Source: Caulobacter sp. (lineage in GTDB: Bacteria > Pseudomonadota > Alphaproteobacteria > Caulobacterales > Caulobacteraceae). From it: a stretch of 9,277 bases of DNA. A program made the translations under genes and the position numbers. The stretch lies in the NCBI GenBank assembly GCA_014378155.1, contig JACMOF010000435.1, positions 1-9,277 of the forward strand, written 5' to 3'. A model generated the notes under the pieces. That model was not told where the DNA came from. It searched no databases and worked only from the letters and a program-made list of their open reading frames with translations. Shown one piece after another: positions 1 to 4,613 of the stretch (positions are counted from its first letter, which is position 1; every line of letters begins with the position of its first letter).

Positions 1-444
1 TCCAAGCCGGTTTCGGCGGCCTTCTACACCGGCAAATGGTACGAGGTCGCCCGCACCCCCAATGCGGGCCCGCGCGATTGCCAGGCCGCCACCACCCAGT
101 TCACTGTCAAGGGCGCCGAGGGCTTCACGGTCGTCCAGATCTGCCATAAGGGCAGCGCTTCCGGGCCGCCTAAGACCTTCAACACCACGGGCAAGGTCGC
201 CGCCGGAAGCCAGAACGCCAAGTTCAGGATGGGCTTCCTGGGAGGGCTGAAGAAGCAGGAATACTGGGTTCTGGACCGGGCCGGCGACCAGTCCTGGGCG
301 ATCATGGCCACGCCGGGCGGCAACTTCGTCTGGCTTCTGTCGCGCGACGCCGTGATGAGCCCGGCCGCCAGGGCCACCGCCTTGGCGAGGGTCAAGGCCC
401 TGGGCTACGCCAAGCTGGAATTCCCCAAGCAGCCGCCGGCCTGA
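1..444 (+). CDS. Blc-type lipocalin, 5' end missing
   Basis: This is the C-terminal 147 residues of a lipocalin; the start lies before the window. The reading frame opens at base 1 and shows the lipocalin signature GKWYEVAR at visible residues 11-18, the family's Gly-x-Trp near the start of the barrel. A later EYWVLDRAGDQSWAI stretch and a WLLSR segment match the last strands of bacterial Blc proteins. Family members bind hydrophobic ligands such as fatty acids or lysophospholipids in a beta barrel, usually at the outer membrane. Visible cysteines 27 and 48 are 21 residues apart, exactly as in the next gene, which suggests a conserved disulfide and therefore an exported protein. Any signal peptide would be upstream and cannot be seen. 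The next gene begins 8 bases after the stop in the same direction, so the two are probably co-transcribed paralogues. The family is confident; the ligand is unknown. Confidence 0.88.
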   Translation, partial: SKPVSAAFYTGKWYEVARTPNAGPRDCQAATTQFTVKGAEGFTVVQICHKGSASGPPKTFNTTGKVAAGSQNAKFRMGFLGGLKKQEYWVLDRAGDQSWAIMATPGGNFVWLLSRDAVMSPAARATALARVKALGYAKLEFPKQPPA

Positions 445-452
445 GGTCGCTG

Positions 453-998
453 ATGACCCGCCGCCTCCTCGGCTTCGCCGCCGTTCTCTTGACCGCGATC
501 GGTCTCGTCGCCTGCGTGGCCGGCCCCAGCGGTAACAGGAACCCGCCCCAGCCCGCCAAGGCCGTGGATCTCGATCGCTATGCCGGCCGCTGGTATGAGG
601 CGGCCCGCTATGACATGCGATTCGAGAAGGGCTGCGACGGGGTCACGGCCGACTATTCCAAACGCCCCGACGGCCTGATCCGCGTGGTCAACACCTGCCA
701 CCAGGGCGGGCCGACCGGACCGGTCAAGGTCAGCGAGGGCAAGGCCAAGGTCGTCGACGCGACTCGCCAAGCCAAGCTGAAGGTCTCGTTCTTCGGCCCG
801 TTCTATGTCGGCGACTACTGGGTGCTCGATCACGCCGAAGACTACAGCTGGTCGATCGTCGGCGAGGGCTCGGGCAAGTATCTGTGGCTGTTGACGCGCA
901 AGCCGCCGACACCGGCGGAGCTCAAGACCCTGACCAACCGTGCTCGCGCAATGGGCTACGACACGACGATGCTACGCGTGACGCAGCACACATCTTGA
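453..998 (+). CDS. blc: Blc-type lipocalin, predicted lipoprotein
   Basis: This is a complete 181-residue lipocalin close to E. coli Blc in length and motifs. Residues 1-20 form a lipoprotein signal peptide with lipobox LVAC, which makes Cys21 the predicted lipidated residue. Residue 22 is Val rather than Asp, so by the E. coli Lol rule it would go to the outer membrane. The barrel begins with GRWYEAARYDMRFEKGC (residues 45-61). It continues through SEGKAKVVDATRQAKLKVSFFGPF, a well conserved Blc block, and ends with YLWLLTR. Cys61 and Cys82 probably form a disulfide. A Shine-Dalgarno-like GAGGT overlaps the upstream stop codon at 443-447 and supports the ATG at 453. Blc proteins bind fatty acids and lysophospholipids and are linked to envelope stress; that role is family knowledge. 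The tandem arrangement suggests duplication. No clear terminator follows. Confidence 0.93.
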   Translation: MTRRLLGFAAVLLTAIGLVACVAGPSGNRNPPQPAKAVDLDRYAGRWYEAARYDMRFEKGCDGVTADYSKRPDGLIRVVNTCHQGGPTGPVKVSEGKAKVVDATRQAKLKVSFFGPFYVGDYWVLDHAEDYSWSIVGEGSGKYLWLLTRKPPTPAELKTLTNRARAMGYDTTMLRVTQHTS

Positions 999-1000
999 TT

Positions 1001-1018
1001 TGTACGGAATTTTGTACA
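1001..1018 (+). promoter_or_regulatory. YefM-type double operator
   Basis: TGTACG (1001-1006) and TGTACA (1013-1018) lie 12 bases apart, just upstream of the antitoxin gene. The E. coli YefM-YoeB operator is known to contain paired palindromes with TGTACA cores, and YefM with YoeB as co-repressor binds them. The same core at similar spacing here suggests autoregulation by the local YefM homologue. The second site is a perfect palindrome and the first is one base off. The AT-rich TACATA at 1015-1020 could be the -10 element and would be covered by the repressor. A matching -35 is not clear: TTGATT at 995-1000 leaves only 14 bases. The operator call is inference from motif and position. Confidence 0.65.
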
Positions 1019-1049
1019 TATTGGTCATCGTCGATCATGGAGGATCGCG

Positions 1050-1304
1050 ATGGACGTGCTCAGCTACTCCGACACCCGCGCCAATCTCAAAGAGGTCATG
1101 GACCGTGTCGTCGATGACCGCGCTCCAGTCGTGGTCACCCGCCAGAAGGCCGAGTCCGTCGTCATGGTTTCGCTGTCGGACTGGCACGCGATGGAAGAAA
1201 CGATCCACCTCTTCTCGTCGTCGACCAATGCCGAACGCCTGCGTAGGTCGATCGCCCAGCTGGAGAGTGGGCAAGGATCTGAGCGGACGCTGATCGAGCT
1301 GTGA
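1050..1304 (+). CDS. yefM: YefM family antitoxin (Phd/YefM type)
   Basis: This 84-residue protein matches E. coli YefM along its whole length. The N-terminal DNA-binding part contains SYSDTRANLKEVMDRVVDD (residues 5-23) and a following TRQ-VMVSLSDW stretch. The C-terminal toxin-neutralising tail holds EETIHLFSSSTNAERLRRSI (residues 49-68) and LESGQGSE. The protein is expected to bind and inhibit the YoeB toxin encoded immediately downstream and to repress its own promoter, most tightly when in complex with the toxin. A strong Shine-Dalgarno GGAGG at 1039-1043, six bases before the ATG, fits the high antitoxin translation such modules need. Its stop overlaps the toxin start by four bases (GTGA). 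The paired TGTAC sites upstream are the probable target. The module is complete, with no visible lesion. Confidence 0.95.
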   Translation: MDVLSYSDTRANLKEVMDRVVDDRAPVVVTRQKAESVVMVSLSDWHAMEETIHLFSSSTNAERLRRSIAQLESGQGSERTLIEL

Positions 1305-1567
1305 AGCTCGTCTTTTCGCAGGATGCCTGGGAAGACTATCTGCATTGGCAGGCCACTGATCAGGCTGTGGTGGATCGTGTGAACGCCCTAATCAAGGAAT
1401 GTTCCCGCACGCCGTTCAAGGGCACGGGGAAGCCTGAGCCGCTGAAGGGCGACTTGAAGAGCTGGTGGTCGCGGCGCATCACGCTCGAGGAAAGGCTGGT
1501 TTATCGCGTGGCCGGTTCAGGCGAAGACCAGCGGCTGGAAATCGCCCAATGCCGTTACCACTATTGA
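1301..1567 (+). CDS. yoeB: YoeB family ribosome-dependent mRNA endoribonuclease toxin
   Basis: This 88-residue protein is a clear YoeB of the RelE superfamily. YoeB enters the ribosomal A site and cleaves mRNA during translation. Conserved blocks are WEDYLHWQATD (residues 10-20), RTPFKGTGKPEPLKG (36-50), WWSRRIT (55-61), ERLVYRV (64-70) and the C-terminal CRYHY (84-88). Residues equivalent to the E. coli catalytic set are present: Glu46, Arg65, His87 and the terminal Tyr88. The toxin therefore looks active. It starts with GTG inside the antitoxin stop, a translational coupling that keeps toxin output below antitoxin. It is four residues longer than the E. coli protein because of a small insertion near residues 73-78. 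It ends 14 bases before the LexA box of mmcB with no terminator in between. Confidence 0.95.
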   Translation: MKLVFSQDAWEDYLHWQATDQAVVDRVNALIKECSRTPFKGTGKPEPLKGDLKSWWSRRITLEERLVYRVAGSGEDQRLEIAQCRYHY

Positions 1568-1581
1568 CCCCCTTGAAACCC

Positions 1582-1596
1582 GAACAAAGCTGGAAC
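1582..1596 (+). promoter_or_regulatory. LexA (SOS) box upstream of mmcB
   Basis: The sequence GAACAAAGCTGGAAC is an exact GAAC-N7-GAAC. Read on the other strand it is GTTC-N7-GTTC, the LexA operator known for alphaproteobacteria including Caulobacter. It ends 11 bases before the mmcB start codon, and mmcB is a known member of the Caulobacter SOS regulon. A weak promoter fits over it: TTGAAA at 1573-1578, then 17 bases, then CATGGT at 1596-1601. A bound repressor would occlude that promoter. I saw no second exact copy in the other intergenic regions. Motif and gene identity support each other; binding itself is inferred. Confidence 0.8.
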
Positions 1597-1607
1597 ATGG
1601 TTCCGGC

Positions 1608-2066
1608 ATGGACGTCGTCATCGACCTTCGGCCTTCACGGCCTCAGACCACCGACCTGGTGACGCGGGGCGCGGCGCGGTTCCTGGTGTCGCTGGGCTAT
1701 GCGCCCCTGGCCGAGGTGACCCTGCCCAATGGCCGGCGGGCCGACCTGATGGCGCTGGGCCGCAAGGGCGACGTGCTGATCATCGAGGTGAAGTCCGGGC
1801 TGGAGGACTTCCGCATCGACCGCAAATGGCCGGAATACGCGCCCTATTGCGACGCCTTCTATTTTGCGGTCGCGCCGAATTTTCCTGAAGGAATTCTGCC
1901 CGACGATCCAGGCCTGATCGTCGCCGACGGCTTTGGTGGGGCCGTGGTGCGCGAGGCTCCGGTCACGCCGCTGGCGCCGCCGCGCCGCAAGGCGCTCACC
2001 CTGGCCTTCGCAAGGATGGCGGCGCTGCGTGCCGCCGGTGTCAATGCCGAGCGCCTCGCCCTCTAA
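1608..2066 (+). CDS. mmcB: MmcB family DNA repair protein, PD-(D/E)XK nuclease-like
   Basis: This 152-residue protein belongs to the MmcB-like family, named for mitomycin C sensitivity of the Caulobacter mutant and predicted to be an endonuclease. The core fits a PD-(D/E)XK fold. Asp46 (in RRADLMAL) is followed by a beta strand carrying Glu60-Val-Lys62 (in IIEVKSG), and Glu36 may be the additional acidic residue. After this comes an aromatic-rich segment (KWPEYAPYCDAFYFAVAPNFP, residues 73-93) and a C-terminal helix. The ATG at 1608 is chosen because the family N-terminus fits and no in-frame ATG, GTG or TTG lies close upstream. There is no convincing Shine-Dalgarno, and the start lies within a few bases of the predicted promoter, so a leaderless or very short leader message is possible. 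It is the only gene in the window with an SOS box and converges on the small membrane protein gene after 15 bases. Confidence 0.9.
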   Translation: MDVVIDLRPSRPQTTDLVTRGAARFLVSLGYAPLAEVTLPNGRRADLMALGRKGDVLIIEVKSGLEDFRIDRKWPEYAPYCDAFYFAVAPNFPEGILPDDPGLIVADGFGGAVVREAPVTPLAPPRRKALTLAFARMAALRAAGVNAERLAL

Positions 2067-2081
2067 CTTGGCGCTCCCGGC

Positions 2082-2366
2082 CTAACGGTCGAAATTACGG
2101 GCGAGCAGGAAGCCAAACACCAGGCCGGCGACGAAGGTCCCCACAGCCAGGGCGACAGGGCGCTCTTCGGCGACCACATGGGCCGCCTGGGCTTTTTCAA
2201 GAGTCCAGGTCTTGCCGATCTCGGCTTTCTCGCCGACGAACTCGGCGGCGACATGGGCCTTCTCGGTGACGGTCTCGACGGCCTTGTCCACGGCGGCCTT
2301 GGCGCGCTTGGCGCCGGTCTTGGCCGTGGTCTTCGGGGCTGGAGCCTTGATCGTGAAGTCGGTCAT
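2082..2366 (-). CDS. Small tail-anchored membrane protein, ElaB/YqjD (DUF883)-like
   Basis: This is a 94-residue protein of unknown function. Residues 7-30 are rich in Lys, Ala and Thr. A long charged helix follows (about residues 22-68, with repeated EKA-type segments). Residues 70-89 form a single hydrophobic helix, VALAVGTFVAGLVFGFLL, with spaced glycines 76, 81 and 85, and the tail is short (ARNFDR). This layout resembles ElaB/YqjD proteins, C-terminal-anchored inner membrane proteins of which YqjD has been reported to bind ribosomes in E. coli. The similarity is in architecture, and I cannot confirm homology. The frame is open to an ATG at 2435, but the ATG at 2366 (MTDFTIKAP) is preferred because the upstream 23 residues look like non-coding translation. 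It lies 78 bases downstream of recQ in the same direction and may be expressed with it. No obvious terminator separates it from the convergent mmcB. Confidence 0.72.
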   Translation of the reverse strand: MTDFTIKAPAPKTTAKTGAKRAKAAVDKAVETVTEKAHVAAEFVGEKAEIGKTWTLEKAQAAHVVAEERPVALAVGTFVAGLVFGFLLARNFDR

Positions 2367-2444
2367 ACGAAATCCCACGGGGAAGAGAGCTGAAAGACGT
2401 AACGCGCCGGAAGGCAAATCGTTTCGGCCAGGCAACCCGCCAGC

Positions 2445-4328
2445 CTAGTTGTCGCGCACCACCTTGAGCACGCTATCGCCATAACGGTCCAGCTTGCCCT
2501 GGCCAACGCCGCCGGCCTTGGCCAGGGCGCCCAGCGTACCGGGGCGGGCGGCGGCGATCTCGGCCAGGGTGGCGTCGTGGAAGATCACATAGGGCGGCAC
2601 GTGCTGCAATTGGGCCGCCTCGCGACGCCAGGATCGCAGGGCCTCGAACACAGCCTGGTCCTCGAGCGGCACGGTCAGGGCCTGGCGTTTGCGGGCCGTC
2701 TTGCCCGCCGCCGCGCCGCCGGCGCGGCCAGGCGCCTCGGCGGTGGCAGGCTGCTGGCGCAGGGAGACCAGCCGTTCGCCACGATAGACCTGGCGCACCC
2801 CCTCGCCGTCGCCCAGACCGATCAACGGCCGGCCGTCATTGGGATCCTCGCGCAGCAGGCCCTCGAACACCAAGGTGTCGAGCAGCTCGCGCCAGCCTTG
2901 CGGGCTGAATTCCTTGCCGATGCCGAAGGTCGACATCTGGGCCTCGGCCTGGGTGACGTCCTTGGTCTTGCCCAGCAGGTGGTCGATCAACCGGCCGCGC
3001 CCGAACCGGCCGCCCATGCGGTGGGCCGCCGACAAGGCCTTCTGGGCGGCCTGGGTCGCATCCACGCCAGTGGGGGGCGAAACGCAGATGTCGCAGACGC
3101 CGCAACGCTCGACCCCCTCCTCGCCGAAATAGCGGCGAACGGCGGCGGCGCGGCAGGTGACGCCCTCAAGCATGGCGTAGAACTGCCGCAGCTTGCGCAG
3201 TTGCACCGCCTTGACCTCGTCGGGCGCGCTCTGGCCGTCGATGCGGCGCACGGCCCAGGCCAGGTCTGCGGAGCTATAGAGGGTAATGCCCTCGGCCGGC
3301 TGGCGGTCGCGGCCGGCCCGGCCGATCTCCTGCCAATAGGCCTCTATGGCGGCCGGCGGATCGGCGTGGATCACGAAGCGGACGTCGGGCTTGTCGACGC
3401 CCATGCCAAAGGCGATGGTCGCGACCATTACCGCCTCGTCGGCCTCCAGGAACTCCTCCAGCCGGCGAGCCCGGACGGTCCTGTCGAGGCCGGCATGGTA
3501 GGCCAGGGCTGGAATGCCCTCGGCGATCAGCTTCTCGGCCAGCTTCTCGGTGGAGTCGCGGCTGCCGGCATAGACCACGCCGGCCCGGTTGGGCCGCTCG
3601 GTGACCAGTTCGATGACCCGCTCGTGGCCCTTGCCCTTCTTGCGTTCGGCATTGAGGGCCAGTTCGTGGCGGGCGAAGCTGTCGACGAACTCGGCCGCGC
3701 CCTGCAGGCGTAGTTCGCTGCGGATATCGTCGCGGGTCCGGGCGTCGGCGGTGGCGGTGACCGCCAGGCGCGGGGCATGGGGGAAGACCTCGGCCAGGCG
3801 ACCCAGCATGCGGTATTCGGGCCGGAAGTCGTGACCCCACTGGCTGACGCAGTGGGCCTCGTCGACGGCGACCAGCGACAGGGCCAGGCGCGACAGCCGC
3901 TCCAGCATCGACGGCTGCATCAGGCCTTCGGGCGACAGATACAGCAAGTCCAGCACGCCGGCGTCAATCCGCCGCCAGATTTCGGTTCGCTCGGCCGGCA
4001 AGGTGTTGCTGTCCAGCCGCTCGGCGGCGACCCCGGCCTGTTGCAGCCCGGCTACCTGGTCGGCCATCAGGGCGATCAGCGGCGAGACCACCAGGCCCAG
4101 GCCCGGACGGATCAGGGCGGGGATCTGGTAGCACAGGCTCTTGCCGCCGCCGGTTGGCAGCACGGCCAAGGCGCTGCGGCCCTCCAGCAGTTCGGTGATC
4201 ACCCCGGCTTGCAGGCCGCGGAACTCGGCATGGCCGAAGGTGCGGCGCAAGACCTCGCGAGCCGCCTCGATCGAGGGCGGCGGCCCAGGGGAATAGCGGT
4301 CGAAACTTGAGTCAGGCTGATCGTACAC
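2445..4328 (-). CDS. recQ: ATP-dependent DNA helicase RecQ
   Basis: RecQ is a 3'-5' DNA helicase acting in recombination and replication-fork repair. Numbered from the GTG at 4328 (627 residues; E. coli RecQ has 609), the Walker A motif PTGGGKS is at 58-64, DEAH at 156-159, and the RecQ-specific aromatic loop SQWGHDFRPEY at 162-172. TATAD is at 191-195 and motif VI QEIGRAGRDRQP at 333-344. Four zinc-binding cysteines follow at 392, 409, 412 and 415, then an RQC winged-helix region. An Ala/Gly-rich linker (about 525-546) leads to a C-terminal HRDC domain containing VPPYVIFHDATL. All expected domains are present and intact. The start is uncertain: the frame stays open to a TTG at 4400 (651 residues), with another GTG at 4355. 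The 4328 start best fits family length, because only about 26 residues then precede the conserved LRRTFGHAEFR segment. The small membrane protein gene follows downstream. Confidence 0.95.
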   Translation of the reverse strand: MYDQPDSSFDRYSPGPPPSIEAAREVLRRTFGHAEFRGLQAGVITELLEGRSALAVLPTGGGKSLCYQIPALIRPGLGLVVSPLIALMADQVAGLQQAGVAAERLDSNTLPAERTEIWRRIDAGVLDLLYLSPEGLMQPSMLERLSRLALSLVAVDEAHCVSQWGHDFRPEYRMLGRLAEVFPHAPRLAVTATADARTRDDIRSELRLQGAAEFVDSFARHELALNAERKKGKGHERVIELVTERPNRAGVVYAGSRDSTEKLAEKLIAEGIPALAYHAGLDRTVRARRLEEFLEADEAVMVATIAFGMGVDKPDVRFVIHADPPAAIEAYWQEIGRAGRDRQPAEGITLYSSADLAWAVRRIDGQSAPDEVKAVQLRKLRQFYAMLEGVTCRAAAVRRYFGEEGVERCGVCDICVSPPTGVDATQAAQKALSAAHRMGGRFGRGRLIDHLLGKTKDVTQAEAQMSTFGIGKEFSPQGWRELLDTLVFEGLLREDPNDGRPLIGLGDGEGVRQVYRGERLVSLRQQPATAEAPGRAGGAAAGKTARKRQALTVPLEDQAVFEALRSWRREAAQLQHVPPYVIFHDATLAEIAAARPGTLGALAKAGGVGQGKLDRYGDSVLKVVRDN

Positions 4329-4400
4329 GAGCGTGTTCTGACAGCGCCCGGCCACAAGGCCAAGCGCGGCGCCACGATCTGGCCCCGGAAATTGGCTCAA

Positions 4401-4416
4401 AAGCCGACATCGGCTT
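4401..4416. repeat. 7-base perfect inverted repeat in recQ upstream region
   Basis: AAGCCGA and TCGGCTT are perfect complements separated by CA. On the minus strand the right-hand arm runs into TTTT (GTCGGCTTTT), so an RNA read toward recQ could form a short hairpin with a U-run just before the possible TTG start. It could be an early terminator or attenuator, part of the recQ leader, or an operator. With realistic loop size the stem is about six pairs, so it is modest. Confidence 0.4.
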
Positions 4417-4447
4417 CAACGGCCCTGCAAAGCGGCTCATCACCCTG

Positions 4448-4473
4448 GTTTCAGCGCGATCGGAAGCTGAAAC
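4448..4473. repeat. 8-base perfect inverted repeat, candidate operator
   Basis: GTTTCAGC at 4448-4455 and GCTGAAAC at 4466-4473 are exact reverse complements around a 10-base centre, giving arm centres 18 bases apart. The site lies in the middle of the recQ/PBP divergent spacer, away from coding sequence. The spacing suits either a dimeric repressor site or an RNA hairpin. I do not recognise the regulator. The arms are less GC-rich than the surroundings, which makes chance somewhat less likely, but this is one occurrence only. Confidence 0.45.
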
Positions 4474-4477
4474 GAGA

Positions 4478-4521
4478 CATGAACACGCTTGCGCCGCAAG
4501 ATGGGGAAGGCGGCGTTCATG
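4478..4521. repeat. Nested inverted repeats in PBP upstream region
   Basis: CATGAAC (4478-4484) and GTTCATG (4515-4521) are exact 7-base complements. Between them lies CTTGCG-C-CGCAAG (4488-4500), a perfect 13-base inverted repeat. The outer pair encloses the inner one, so a transcript could fold into a stem with an internal hairpin, or the sites could be protein-binding dyads. A weak Caulobacter-type promoter, TTGTCGC at 4533-4539 with GGTTAAAC at 4556-4563, lies just downstream. In that case the repeats would sit upstream of the PBP promoter and act as DNA sites rather than RNA. The 16-base gap between those elements is longer than the usual 10-14, so the promoter is tentative. Confidence 0.4.
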
Positions 4522-4613
4522 CCTCGTCAATCTTGTCGCGCGTTCTGTGAGCTTCGGTTAAACGGATTTCGGCGCGACCTCGGGACACCCGCGCCTTTCG
4601 GGAACAGGACGAC

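Noticed and set aside
788..803. Second possible LexA box, GTTC...GTTC
   Set aside because: The spacing is eight bases rather than seven and it lies inside the second lipocalin gene at the conserved FFGPFY codons.
1401..1417. GTTC...GTTC pair in yoeB
   Set aside because: The spacing is nine bases and it is within the conserved toxin coding sequence, so it does not match the SOS box.
2367..2435. 23-residue N-terminal extension of the small membrane protein
   Set aside because: The ATG at 2435 sits just after the recQ stop, and the extra residues resemble translated spacer. MTDFTIKAP from 2366 is a more natural start.
2577..3713. 378-codon open frame on the plus strand
   Set aside because: It is antisense to intact recQ, has Ala/Gly/Leu/Gln-rich low-complexity translation with no family motif, and is the usual GC-rich shadow of a conserved gene.
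4312..4530. 72-codon minus-strand frame across the recQ start region
   Set aside because: It overlaps recQ in another frame and spans the inverted repeats. No motif, membrane segment or ribosome binding site supports it.
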